DNA of 64,000 nt from positions 1-64,000 of the forward strand of contig JAMPCH010000009.1 in assembly GCA_023666265.1 (NCBI GenBank), written 5' to 3'. Below, piece after piece: positions 43,901 to 52,301 of the stretch. How positions within the stretch are numbered: the first letter of the stretch is position 1; the number at the start of each line of letters is the position of its first letter. A program made the translations under genes and the position numbers. The notes below the pieces were generated by a model. The model did not search any database. It had not been told where the DNA came from and saw only the letters and a list, made by a program, of their open reading frames with translations. The stretch is from Roseburia sp. (GTDB taxonomy: Bacteria; Bacillota; Clostridia; Oscillospirales; Ruminococcaceae).

Positions 43901-46900
43901 TTCAGGGATACCTTCGCCCAGTCGATCGCCTTCCCCGAGGAAAGGGAGAATACCGCGTCGGGGAGGTTCTCGACGAGCGATCCGTCCGCTTTTTCACCGT
44001 TTTTAATGACCTTGATCCCCGCCGTAACGGCTTTATTTGTTACGGTGATCGTCCCGTTTACCGCGCCCGTGACCGTCCCGTCCGCCTCGACCGTGAAGGT
44101 GAAGCGCTCGTCGGTCTTGACATAACCCGTCGGGGCTTTTGTTTCCGTCAGCGAATACGCACCCACGGGAAGTCCCTCAATTACCGCGCCGAGAGCCGCC
44201 GCTTCAAAAGATCCGTTTAACGATAGCTCCGTACCGTCGACCGTCACGCCGGACAGATTCGCGTTCGAGGCGGTTTCGAGCTTAAACGTCGCGCCGGGGA
44301 GCGCGGCTAACGTATCCGCGTCGATCTTTTTGACCGTCACGCTCCCGGTCACCGTCGACTCGTCGGGCGTATTTTTTACATGGAGTACGCCGGAGTCGGT
44401 ATCAAAATCATAGTCCCTGTCGCTCCCCGTCTTACCTGCGGATTCGATGACCTTGATCGCCTCCCCGTCCAGCTTTATCTCAAACGTAAAGCTGTTCTCG
44501 GGGTCGGGCGATCCATAACCGCGCGGCGCGGTGACCTCGGTGATCTTATACTTTCCGAACGGAATCCCTTGGATCTTAACATAAGGGGTCTTGTTACCGT
44601 CGCTCCCGATCACCGTACTACCCGCCGTCTCGATCGTTTTAAAGGTGAGCGACGTTTCGCCGTATCGTATATCCGTCGCGTTTTCTACCAAAACATTCTT
44701 TTGACCCGCGGCGGTCAGCTCGTTTAGCGTACCCGAGCCGCTTATCCTCTCGAGGCGGAATACCGCGCCGCCGAGCTGAGTCTTCGTCTCATCGTCCGCG
44801 TTATATTTATGAAGGTAGATCGTCCCCGGGCGGGCGTAGCGGTTCGTCGATAGGTTCGTGATCTCGACCTTCGCCGTTTTTGACGTTCCCTCGATCTCAT
44901 AGTGGCTGTTTACGGTGTCCTTGACTACGCCGTTTTCGTCCACGATATAGCGATAGCTAGGCGTATACCCGTCGATCTGCATTTCCTCGACGAGATAGGA
45001 ATAAGTCGACCCCTTTGTATCGTTCACGGTGAGTCTCGGGATTGAGTATGACCATTTTATCCCGGTCGTGTCGGCGGCTTGTATATAATAATGCGTTTCG
45101 CCGTCGATCGTTTTTTCGGTCTCGGTCGGTTTCTCTTTGGAGAAGTGATAATAAAACCTCGTCCTGTTTTCGTCCGAGTGAAGCTCCTTCGCGATCGAGG
45201 GAAGGTATCGCTCGATCTGAGTAACGATCAGAACAAAACCGTCGTTATTACCCGCCGCCTCCGTGTTGAGCCAGTTCTTCGTCCCCGATATGGTGAGCTG
45301 ATAATTTAAATAAGCGTCTAAGCGATAGGTCTGATCGTTTAAGAGACGGACGACCGTAACGGAAGTGGCGGAGTCCGTCTCGAGCTTCGCCGTGTTTCCA
45401 TAGCGATTTTTGATCTCGTCTCTCATTTGCGCCGCATAGTTCGGGTCGGTCAGATCCTTCTCATAAAGAAGCTCATCGCTCTCCGCCGTATAGGTGAGAA
45501 CATAATATATATCGTCATGTAGGGTAAAGGTGATCGTATCGCCCTCGATCTTATATCCGTCGCCGGGATACGTGACCGCTCGGTTCGTCTCCTTTTCATA
45601 CGCCGCGATCTTAACGGAGTCGGCTTTAAACCTTAGCTTTGTCCCGAGCGTATCGGTGACCTTTATCAGCGTTTTCGCCGCGTTGCTCCCGTCCCCGTTA
45701 TCCTCGTTAAGATCCTCATAGCCCTTATTGACGGTGATCCGATAATTCGCGGTGAGCGACCCGTTCGCCGGGTTTTGACTTTGAGAGGTGATGCTTTTGT
45801 CAAAAAGATCCTGCGGTACGGTCACGTTCGCGTAATGGGTCGCGTCGGCTTTTGCGGTCGATCCGCCCGCCTCGATCACGGCGTTATTCTCCAGCGTTAA
45901 GGAAACGCCGCTCTCCGTTTTCCCCGCCTCCTCCAAGACCTTTTTATAATAATCGCCGCTCATTCTCGTCCAGTATACCATTCCCAAGGACATACCCTTG
46001 GTGAATTTCTCGGCGGTGTTTTCGTCGAGCTTGATCTCCGCGACAAAGGTCACGCGGTTCGTCTTATTGTCGAGCGCGGAATGATCGACATAGGACGGCG
46101 CGACCATGATACCCTGTTCGCCGTAGTCATTCGTCGTGTCCGAGATAAAAAAGCGGAAAGGCGTCGGGTCTAACAGATACCCCACCGGGAGCGTATCGGT
46201 GATCGTGATCTTATCGCCCGCATTAAATACGCCGCCGTTATTGGTCGTGGATATGCGCCATTCGCGCATATAATTCTGTCCTTCGCTATCGTCCGTCGCG
46301 ATACAAGTTTTCAACGCGGAGATCACCCGATTATATGTAGCCGAGCCGCTCCCGCCGCTGACCCCGGCATCAAAGGTCGTTGTGGCGCTGTTATCGACCT
46401 GCGTGGCGGAATCCGAAACGGTCAGATCGTAGGAAAGCGTAAATGTCTTCCCGATAAACGGCTTAACGTTATTATAGCTGATCTCTACGCCGAACTGTTC
46501 GGTGCTGTATGAATTATTCAACCACCAGTTGCTAAAAGTAAGAGAAGTCCCTTTACTTCCTGTGACCGTTTGATAATAAAAGCCCGTACCGTCCGGCTTC
46601 GTCACCGTGAGCTCCCAAGTCTCACCCTCACAAGCCAGTATAAGCTTGTCGATCGTCCCGCCGATCTGTCGGGAATTGCCGAGCGACTGATCCGTCAGCG
46701 GACTGTTCGCGTGAAATTTATCCTCCAAATAAAGTCGGTTAATCTCCTTGTTATCCGGGACATTAAACTCGATCGTCCACGGGATCGTATACGTTCCGTC
46801 GTCGTTGTCGACGACCGTCCCATGGCTTTTGGAAACATAGGCTTCGCCCTGACCGACGGCGACCTTCGCCGTACTGTCAAATTGACGACCGCTGTTGCGT

Positions 46901-48699
46901 GTATACGTCAATACGGCGTAGTTTGAGACTTCCTTTGTCTCGCCGGTATTCACCTCCGGCGCGGCGGTCGTATAGGTCAGCGTATAAACGCCCCCTCCGA
47001 GCGGGGTAAATTGATCCTTTGTAAAAGTCGCGGTAAATTTGCCCGATCCCCCGGAAAAACTTCCTGCGCTCGCCTTAAGGTCGGCGGCGTCCGTAAAGCC
47101 CGTCCCCGAGATCGTATCCGTTACGATAAAGTCTCTTTGATCGTCCGCTACCCCGAGATCCTCAAAAACGCCGTCGTCGACCGTGATCGTCCACGTGATC
47201 GTATCGCCCGTCCATTTGCCCGTTTTTTCGACCTTCGGGTTGTCATAATAGACCGTCGCCCTTTGCGGTCCGACGCGAACGCCCTCGTCACACTCGGCTT
47301 CGGCGCTGTTCCCGCGTTGGTCATCGGAAACGAGAAGATGCTCCGCCTTATCTACATAAAGCTTATAGATGATCTTTTTTTCGCCCCGCGCGGGAATATT
47401 GCCGAGCTTAAAGGTGCTTTGACCGTTGTTATGCCGATGATCGATAGGATTGCCGCTCTCGTCCTTCGCCTCACAGTTATGCCCGTCGTCAAAAGTGCCG
47501 AAAAGCAGACCGCTCTTGTCCGTGACCTCGACGTTCGTCGCGGGGGTGTCGCTGTAGTTGCTGACCGTGATCTCAAATATCTGATAAAAGCTCTCCCCGT
47601 TCTCCGTCCGGGTCAGGTCGCCGACCGTTTTTTTATTGATCGATAGGCTCGGGAGCTTCGATCGATCGCGTATATACCACGCCGTGTCCGCGTTTAAGGC
47701 GAGCGCCCCCGTCTTGGTCGCGTCGAGACCGAGCTTGTCGACCTCGACCCTTCCGTCAAAGTTAAAGCCGCCGTTATAGTTGGAGACATTCGTCGCGTCC
47801 CCGACGTAAATATAAAGGATACTGTCCGTGATCTGATAAAAAGCGCCGCTGTTATTCCCGAGCGACATTTGCGTCGTATTCGGGAAGGTCACGCCGGAGG
47901 ACGCGCCGCTAAGATCGTAATAAAAGGTACAATGCGCGTAGTTATTGATCTTATCCGTACTTTTGATATTCAATCGGATCGAAAAATCCATCGCCCCTTG
48001 GTTAGCGTAATCGTAGAAGTCGATCGTATCGCCGGGCTGATAAGTCTTCCCGCCATAGATCAGCGTACAGCCGAGAAGCTCAAAGGGCGAGTCCGGGTCG
48101 TTTAGGTCAAAGGTCAGATCGTCGCTTAGGGGGTCGATCTCCTCCTCGTCGCTCTCCTCCGAGGCGTTCTCTTCCTCGTCGGTCTCCTCTTCCTCGGTCT
48201 CCTCCGTTTCCTCGTTTTCCTCCGTCTCTTTGGGAACTTCGCCCTCCTCGGGCGTTTCGGTCTCCTCGGGCGCTTCCGTCTCCTCGGACGCTTCCGTCTC
48301 CTCGGACGCTTCCGCGGGAGCGGTCGTCGCTTCGCCTTCTTCGGACACGCCGGTGGTCACGGCGGGATCGCCGCCTTCCTCGGGCGCGTCGGTGGTCTCG
48401 ACGGGATCATCGCCTTCCTCGGGCGCGTCGGCGGTCTCGGCGGGTTCGTCGCCTTCCTCGGGCGCGTCGGCGGTCTCGGCGGGTTCGTCGCCGTCCTCGG
48501 TCACTTCGGCATTTACGGTAAGGCTTTCGTCGCTCTCGGGTAAGGTCTCCGCCGCGACCGTTTCCTCGACCGTCGGAGACGGCTCGTCGTTTTCGGCGAA
48601 GCTGCCGCCGAACAGATCCGCCATAAAATACATAGCGGTAAAGATCGCGAGTAATCCCGACATAAAACGAAGGCGGGTATTTTTCTCCGAATATTTCAT
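40948..48699 (-). CDS. Giant cell-wall-anchored SpaA/Cna_B-type surface protein
   Basis: 2,583 residues. Signal peptide (about 1-36, cleavage after SFA). A Thr/Glu-rich stalk (about 40-185) includes 13-residue repeats of the type PAETADAPEEGDE. A long adhesin region of beta-rich domains follows (about 190-1300). Then come about eight SpaA-like prealbumin-fold repeats (about 1300-2220; each begins like GSVTVKKID or SLSIRKVD and ends with a YxLTET-AP-GY segment), which in relatives form internal isopeptide bonds. Next is a Thr/Ser/Pro stalk with 28-residue repeats (about 2285-2420). The sorting signal is NPSTGA, a hydrophobic stretch, then RRRRK. No sortase gene is in the window. GGAGGTAAGGAG precedes the ATG and a perfect promoter lies at 48753-48781. 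Likely adhesin. Confidence 0.9.
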   Translation of the reverse strand: MKYSEKNTRLRFMSGLLAIFTAMYFMADLFGGSFAENDEPSPTVEETVAAETLPESDESLTVNAEVTEDGDEPAETADAPEEGDEPAETADAPEEGDDPVETTDAPEEGGDPAVTTGVSEEGEATTAPAEASEETEASEETEAPEETETPEEGEVPKETEENEETEETEEEETDEEENASEESDEEEIDPLSDDLTFDLNDPDSPFELLGCTLIYGGKTYQPGDTIDFYDYANQGAMDFSIRLNIKSTDKINNYAHCTFYYDLSGASSGVTFPNTTQMSLGNNSGAFYQITDSILYIYVGDATNVSNYNGGFNFDGRVEVDKLGLDATKTGALALNADTAWYIRDRSKLPSLSINKKTVGDLTRTENGESFYQIFEITVSNYSDTPATNVEVTDKSGLLFGTFDDGHNCEAKDESGNPIDHRHNNGQSTFKLGNIPARGEKKIIYKLYVDKAEHLLVSDDQRGNSAEAECDEGVRVGPQRATVYYDNPKVEKTGKWTGDTITWTITVDDGVFEDLGVADDQRDFIVTDTISGTGFTDAADLKASAGSFSGGSGKFTATFTKDQFTPLGGGVYTLTYTTAAPEVNTGETKEVSNYAVLTYTRNSGRQFDSTAKVAVGQGEAYVSKSHGTVVDNDDGTYTIPWTIEFNVPDNKEINRLYLEDKFHANSPLTDQSLGNSRQIGGTIDKLILACEGETWELTVTKPDGTGFYYQTVTGSKGTSLTFSNWWLNNSYSTEQFGVEISYNNVKPFIGKTFTLSYDLTVSDSATQVDNSATTTFDAGVSGGSGSATYNRVISALKTCIATDDSEGQNYMREWRISTTNNGGVFNAGDKITITDTLPVGYLLDPTPFRFFISDTTNDYGEQGIMVAPSYVDHSALDNKTNRVTFVAEIKLDENTAEKFTKGMSLGMVYWTRMSGDYYKKVLEEAGKTESGVSLTLENNAVIEAGGSTAKADATHYANVTVPQDLFDKSITSQSQNPANGSLTANYRITVNKGYEDLNEDNGDGSNAAKTLIKVTDTLGTKLRFKADSVKIAAYEKETNRAVTYPGDGYKIEGDTITFTLHDDIYYVLTYTAESDELLYEKDLTDPNYAAQMRDEIKNRYGNTAKLETDSATSVTVVRLLNDQTYRLDAYLNYQLTISGTKNWLNTEAAGNNDGFVLIVTQIERYLPSIAKELHSDENRTRFYYHFSKEKPTETEKTIDGETHYYIQAADTTGIKWSYSIPRLTVNDTKGSTYSYLVEEMQIDGYTPSYRYIVDENGVVKDTVNSHYEIEGTSKTAKVEITNLSTNRYARPGTIYLHKYNADDETKTQLGGAVFRLERISGSGTLNELTAAGQKNVLVENATDIRYGETSLTFKTIETAGSTVIGSDGNKTPYVKIQGIPFGKYKITEVTAPRGYGSPDPENSFTFEIKLDGEAIKVIESAGKTGSDRDYDFDTDSGVLHVKNTPDESTVTGSVTVKKIDADTLAALPGATFKLETASNANLSGVTVDGTELSLNGSFEAAALGAVIEGLPVGAYSLTETKAPTGYVKTDERFTFTVEADGTVTGAVNGTITVTNKAVTAGIKVIKNGEKADGSLVENLPDAVFSLSSGKAIDWAKVSLNGENGTGTDISHEFTTGDGAFAIEGLPVGKYTLTETVAPSGYQKTKALDLEIKADGAVVSDDERFIAPNTFTFTDEQLTGSLSIRKVDENGKLLPGAKLTLTATDGSFATAKADRSNTVSKADGRFVIFTLGETASVTGLAPGTYTLTETEAPTGYLRTDEEFTFTVEADGKVTGAANGTITVTNTAVTAAINVVKNGENADGTLVENLPDAVFSLFGEGAVDWDKVSVTDSDGRAVTITERSTDHIAFRSTGSETIAGLSIGEYTLTETVAPERYLTDQAWKFEVEADGKVASVDPSDSRFAPGENTITFTDQRITDGTIAITKRGEQGNLLPGAVFIVERNNDCDLTKATVTGTDIVTKTAEKITFTTEDKQVKIAGLSEGSYTITEVAAPSGYIAKPDAKKTVTLARSADAVGSETVTITNERTRVSVDKVDMTDGVKQLSGASLTIAPIGGTLAGAPISVADAGGAIAFTKNDDELVFKTTDRTATIAGLPAGDYCLTETAAPGGYAITTDFYFSIDALGKVSETAGHDNKENTLDETAKKITLKDAPLLSLAIRKTDTEGEPLSGARFTLSSGTVSDWTNVRIGSDALANGEEFEISADGAAIAGLLAGSYTLTETSAPTGYAGAEDSFRFTLEKDGGGIKIEPYTTVRAVGEFTPSGNTITVTNRKDQDPDEKEDDEDDPSKDKEDTTTSTTAPTGENQSSGSIAGDPPEEEITTEATTTAPTGGSQSSGSIAGDPPEEEITTETTTTAPTGGSQSSGSIAGDPPEEEITTEATTTTPMGESQSSGSGTSDPPEEETTTEATTTTPTGESQSGGSGTSVPTRPSGIPSSGTRPTAPTGSRSTSGTSRTTVTTKPSETASDETTARSDTATATAETTAPTVTVSGTSGIGPNENTAEGSTERTETTTPPRTSETTRKSGKTGIDLNSDIYKNDIPRSRIDSDAISTEDENPSTGASFPSLAAVVAAAGSLAALTRRRRK
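41470..41830 (-). repeat. 84-bp tandem repeat (about 4-5 copies) in the stalk of the giant protein
   Basis: The block TCCTCCTCCGGCGG recurs at 41498, 41582, 41666 and 41750, exactly 84 bp apart. It encodes 28-residue units such as SQSSGSIAGDPPEEE with TTTTAPTG. Copy number is likely variable between strains. Confidence 0.9.
48350..48500 (-). repeat. 39-bp tandem repeat (3-4 copies) near the N-terminus of the giant protein
   Basis: TTCCTCGGGCGCGTCGG recurs at 48376, 48415 and 48454, 39 bp apart. It encodes 13-residue units APEEGDEPAETAD and variants. Confidence 0.85.
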
Positions 48700-48752
48700 A
48701 GCTCCTTACCTCCATAAAAAAAATTATCTTGATTTTCCTTACAGATAAGTTA

Positions 48753-48781
48753 ATTATAAACGATTCGGTAAAATTTGTCAA
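48753..48781 (-). promoter_or_regulatory. Promoter of the giant surface-protein gene
   Basis: Minus strand TTGACA, 17 bp, TATAAT, both perfect; 54 bases before the ATG. Confidence 0.85.
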
Positions 48782-48835
48782 TAGTACACCTAAAATTATC
48801 CACTTGTTGAAAGAAATTTTGTTGTATTTAACAAA

Positions 48836-48869
48836 AAGTCTGCCGTTTTCTTGTCAAAACGGCAGACTT
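48836..48869 (-). terminator. Terminator of the LysR gene
   Basis: Perfect 14-bp stem AAGTCTGCCGTTTT / AAAACGGCAGACTT, loop of 6; leftward it runs into TTTTTGTT. Confidence 0.85.
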
Positions 48870-48894
48870 GTCTGAGAAGCGGGCGAACAGTCCG

Positions 48895-49782
48895 TTATTT
48901 TTTCGATAAATCGATCTCATCGCTCACCTGCGTTAAAAATTTTTCCGCGATCGTCGAAAAGATCTGATACTTCTTCCAAATAATATACATCCTCGTCTCG
49001 AGCGGCGGATTCAAGGGGCGAAAGCATAGCCCGCTCTCCTCGCTCGTATCGGCGAGCTTATCAAAGGTCAGCATATACCCCAGCCCCTCGCGGACAAAGA
49101 CCGAGCCGTTATAACAAAGATTCAGCGTCCCCGCGAAGGTCAGCTTTTCCGCCCTTTCGCCGCACCAACGGGGGATATCGACCGCGATCGCCTGATCGGA
49201 GCAGATCAGCGAAAGACCGTACAGATCCTCGACGCTGAGGGTTTCCTTTTTCGCGAGAGGACTGTCCCGCCGCATAAGTACGCCCCAAACGTCCGCGCCG
49301 CAGACCTCCAGATAATTATACTTTGAGAGATCGGGCGGCTCGGCGATAAAAGCCATATCGAGAAGCCCCCTGTCGAGCCTTTCGGCGACTTGAACTGTGT
49401 TCCCGCTTAAAAGATGATAGCGAAAAAACGGGTATCTCTCGGTGAATTTTTTGACCGCACGGGCGAGATATTTGATTAGGTACGATTCCGCGCAGCCGAT
49501 GTAGATCTCGCCGCCGTTGATCTCGTCTAACACGTTAAACTCGGCGACGGTCTTTTCCGTCATTTCGACAATGTCCTCCGCCCGCTTCCGCAGGAGCATT
49601 CCCTCGTCGGTCAGGCTCACGCCGCCGTTTTTACGGATAAAAAGCTTTTTCCCGAGCTCCTCCTCGAGCGCCTTCATTTCCTTTGAAAGAGACGGCTGGG
49701 AAACGTGAAGGCTCTCCGACGCCCTCGTCATATTTTCGTTCCGGGCGATCTCCAAAAAATATTTCAATGTGCGTAGTTCCGT
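48895..49782 (-). CDS. LysR family transcriptional regulator with apparent ACG start codon
   Basis: 295 residues counted from ACG at 49782. N-terminal winged helix-turn-helix (ELRTLKYFLEIARNENMTRA, then HVSQPSLSKEMKALEEELGKKLF) and a C-terminal co-inducer domain (about 90-290). LysR proteins of this group normally begin MELR-LKYFLEIA. The matching codon here is ACG, with GGGAGG 8 bases upstream. The first accepted start, TTG at 49767, would cut five residues and has no ribosome site. Either ACG is used, the codon has mutated, or there is a base error. It is divergent from the 49918-52874 operon, with a shared palindrome, so it probably regulates that operon and itself. Confidence 0.88.
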   Translation of the reverse strand, partial: TELRTLKYFLEIARNENMTRASESLHVSQPSLSKEMKALEEELGKKLFIRKNGGVSLTDEGMLLRKRAEDIVEMTEKTVAEFNVLDEINGGEIYIGCAESYLIKYLARAVKKFTERYPFFRYHLLSGNTVQVAERLDRGLLDMAFIAEPPDLSKYNYLEVCGADVWGVLMRRDSPLAKKETLSVEDLYGLSLICSDQAIAVDIPRWCGERAEKLTFAGTLNLCYNGSVFVREGLGYMLTFDKLADTSEESGLCFRPLNPPLETRMYIIWKKYQIFSTIAEKFLTQVSDEIDLSKK

Positions 49783-49802
49783 ATTTATCGCCTCCCGATC
49801 TC

Positions 49803-49838
49803 ATTATACACCAAAGTATTATTCCTGTCAAGAATAAT
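49803..49838 (-). promoter_or_regulatory. LysR gene promoter overlapping a LysR-type palindrome
   Basis: Minus strand TTGACA, 17 bp, TATAAT (49803-49831). A perfect inverted repeat, ATTATTC / 7 bases / GAATAAT (49818-49838), covers the -35. Such a site fits LysR-type binding and autorepression. Confidence 0.75.
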
Positions 49839-49858
49839 GCGCGATAAAAAACAGATAT

Positions 49859-49887
49859 TAGACATATCGCGGGAAATATGCTATACT
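49859..49887 (+). promoter_or_regulatory. Promoter of the divergent operon
   Basis: TAGACA, 17 bp, TATACT, starting 20 bp after the LysR-type palindrome. The weaker -35 is compatible with activation. Confidence 0.65.
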
Positions 49888-49917
49888 GCTCTCAGAACCG
49901 AAAGCGAGGCGTTAAAA

Positions 49918-50151
49918 ATGGCGAAGGCGGCCGATCGATACGAGATCATCTTTCAAAACCTGACCGACGCGGGCTGTGATCAAAACACGGCAAAGGAATG
50001 TACGGGATATATTTTATCGGGGAAGTACGAACAGGCGCTCGCGATGATAAAGCCGCATAAAAAACGCCTGCTCGCGGAAATTCGCGAAAATCAAAAACAG
50101 GTGGACAGTCTCGACTTTCTCCTCTATAAGATCGAGAAGGAGAGAACGTAA
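49918..50151 (+). CDS. Small conserved helical protein of unknown function
   Basis: 77 residues, soluble, helical. The opening DRYEIIFQNLTDAGCDQNTA and the end QVDSLDFLLYKIEKE resemble small clostridial proteins often found beside LysR or MerR genes and oxidoreductases, recalled without a search. The tail could be a short coiled-coil. The ATG at 49918 has GAGG 8 bases upstream; an ATG at 49837 lies upstream of the promoter and is rejected. First gene of a four-gene operon. Confidence 0.75.
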   Translation: MAKAADRYEIIFQNLTDAGCDQNTAKECTGYILSGKYEQALAMIKPHKKRLLAEIRENQKQVDSLDFLLYKIEKERT

Positions 50152-50181
50152 GCCTCGAAACAAGAAAGGCGGGTAACCGAA

Positions 50182-51183
50182 ATGGCAAATATCGAAAATC
50201 TAAACCTCACGCGGGAATGGGACAAGACCTTCCCAAAAAGCGAAAAAGTAAACCACGATAAGGTGACGTTCCATAACCGCTATGGGATCACGCTCGCGGC
50301 GGATATGTACACGCCCAAAAACGCGGCGGGGCGGCTCGCGGCGATCGCGGTATGCGGACCCTTCGGCGCGGTGAAGGAACAGGCGTCGGGGCTTTACGCT
50401 CAGGCGATGGCGGAGCGCGGCTTCCTGACGATCGCCTTTGACCCCTCCTTCACGGGCGAAAGCGGCGGAACGCCCCGCTATATGGCGTCCCCCGACATCA
50501 ACACCGAGGACTTTCAAGCGGCGGTGGATTTCCTCTCCCTTAACGACGCGGTCGACCCCGAAAGGATCGGCGTGATCGGTATTTGCGGCTGGGGCGGGAT
50601 GGCGCTCAACGCCGCCGCGCTCGACACGCGGATCAAGGCGACGGTCGCCTCCGCGATGTATGATATGACCCGCGTAAACGCCAACGGCTATTTTGATAGC
50701 GAAAATACCGAGGAACAGCGCTATGAAAAGAAAAAGGCGCTGAACGCTCAGCGTCTCGCCGATTATAAGAGCGGTCATTACGCGCTCGGCGGCGGGGTGG
50801 TCGATCCTCTCCCCGATGACGCGCCCTTTTTTGTGAAGGATTATCACGATTACTATAAGACCGATCGGGGCTACCACGTGCGCTCGCTCAACTCTAACGG
50901 CGGCTGGAACGTGATCGGGTGTATGTCGTTCCTCAACCAACCTATTTTAAGATACAGCAACGAAATTCGCGGCGCGGTCCTTGTGATGCACGGCGAAAAA
51001 GCGCACTCCTGCTATTTCTCAAGGGACGCCTTCGCCGATATGATCAAGGACAGTAAGTACGCGGACAATAAGGAATTACTCATCATTCCCGACGCGGTAC
51101 ACACCGACCTATACGACGGCGGCGGGAAAGACGCGATCCCCTTTGATAAGCTAACGGAATTTTTCGTGAAAAATCTGAAATAA
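50182..51183 (+). CDS. Alpha/beta hydrolase with cysteine at the nucleophile position
   Basis: 333 residues, cytoplasmic. Alpha/beta fold markers: AAIAVCGPFGAVKEQ (oxyanion region), FDPSFTGESGG, the nucleophile elbow GVIGICGWGG (about residues 130-139) and a late GEKAHSCYFS and IPDAVHTDLYD (acid and His, about residue 310). The elbow carries Cys rather than Ser, as in dienelactone hydrolase and in the YcjY-like group this resembles. Substrate is unknown; thioester or lactone chemistry is plausible. Second gene of the LysR-controlled operon. Confidence 0.85.
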   Translation: MANIENLNLTREWDKTFPKSEKVNHDKVTFHNRYGITLAADMYTPKNAAGRLAAIAVCGPFGAVKEQASGLYAQAMAERGFLTIAFDPSFTGESGGTPRYMASPDINTEDFQAAVDFLSLNDAVDPERIGVIGICGWGGMALNAAALDTRIKATVASAMYDMTRVNANGYFDSENTEEQRYEKKKALNAQRLADYKSGHYALGGGVVDPLPDDAPFFVKDYHDYYKTDRGYHVRSLNSNGGWNVIGCMSFLNQPILRYSNEIRGAVLVMHGEKAHSCYFSRDAFADMIKDSKYADNKELLIIPDAVHTDLYDGGGKDAIPFDKLTEFFVKNLK

Positions 51184-51270
51184 AGCTAGGGCGAACGGGC
51201 GACCCGGATCACAAAAGATCTTTCGGATCGCCCATTCAAAAAAGACAAAATACGGGAGGAAAGCACGCTT

Positions 51271-52284
51271 ATGAAAAAAATACTCGAGATCTTTTTAGCG
51301 GTTTCTTATATGCTCGGGATAGCCGCCTGCGGAAATTCCGTAAACGATGAAGCCGCGCGGATCATTACGGAAAATTCCGAGATTACCGCCGAAAAAATCG
51401 CGGAGGTCGTCACGGAAAAGGACAAAAACGCCTCCGCCGAGAAGGGGGAAAGTTCCTTGAAAAAGAATATCGAATTTGATTTTGAGACCAAGACCGTCAC
51501 GCTGAACAGCGGCTATAAAATGCCGATCTACGGGATCGGGACGTACAGCCTCGAGGGGGAGGTCTGTGTTCATTCCGTAACGTCCGCGCTGGAGAACGGC
51601 GTTCGGCTCATCGACACGGCGTATATGTATCATAACGAAGAAAGCGTGGGCGAGGCGGTGAGAAGCTCGGGCGTACCGAGAGAGGAGATCTTCGTTATCA
51701 CAAAGCTTTATCCAAACCAATTCTCCGACCCCGAAGCCGCGATCGACCGCGCACTCGAAAAGTTGGATATAGAGTATATCGATATGATGCTCCTTCACCA
51801 CCCGGGTACGGACGATGTAAAGGCGTATAAGGCGATGGAAAAAGCGGTCGCCGAGGGAAAGATCCGCTCGCTGGGACTTTCCAACTGGTACGTTGAGGAG
51901 CTGGAGGAATTTTTACCGCAGGTGGAGATCACCCCCGCGCTCGTACAAAACGAGATACACCCGTATTATCAGGAAAACGATGTGATCCCCTATATCCACG
52001 ATCTTGGGATCGTCGTCCAGTGTTGGTATCCCCTCGGCGGACGGGGCTATACCAAGGAGCTTTTGGGGAACGAGGTCATTACGGAGATCGCCAAGGCTCA
52101 CGATCGATCCGCCGCACAGGTCATCCTACGTTGGGACTTACAAAAGGGGGTCGTCGTCATTCCCGGCTCGAGTAACCCCGAGCATATCAAGGAAAACACC
52201 GAGCTTTTTGACTTTGAGCTCACCGACGAGGAAATGGCGCGGATCGACGCGCTCGACCGAGGGGAAAAGCACGATTGGTATTGA
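51271..52284 (+). CDS. Aldo/keto reductase with a lipoprotein signal
   Basis: 337 residues. N-terminus KKILEIFLAVSYMLGIAACG is a lipoprotein signal with lipobox IAAC, followed by a charged linker (about 20-65). The AKR barrel begins at about residue 75 (VTLNSGYKMPIYGIGTY). The tetrad is present: Asp and Tyr in DTAYMYHN, Lys in VITKLYP, His in LLHHP. The NADPH-binding IPGSSNPEHIKENT loop is also intact. AKRs need cytoplasmic NAD(P)H, so an exported form is odd. Either the lipoprotein form serves outside with another donor, or an internal start is used. Third gene of the operon. Confidence 0.87.
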   Translation: MKKILEIFLAVSYMLGIAACGNSVNDEAARIITENSEITAEKIAEVVTEKDKNASAEKGESSLKKNIEFDFETKTVTLNSGYKMPIYGIGTYSLEGEVCVHSVTSALENGVRLIDTAYMYHNEESVGEAVRSSGVPREEIFVITKLYPNQFSDPEAAIDRALEKLDIEYIDMMLLHHPGTDDVKAYKAMEKAVAEGKIRSLGLSNWYVEELEEFLPQVEITPALVQNEIHPYYQENDVIPYIHDLGIVVQCWYPLGGRGYTKELLGNEVITEIAKAHDRSAAQVILRWDLQKGVVVIPGSSNPEHIKENTELFDFELTDEEMARIDALDRGEKHDWY

Positions 52285-52301
52285 TCACGAGGAGGACAAA
52301 A

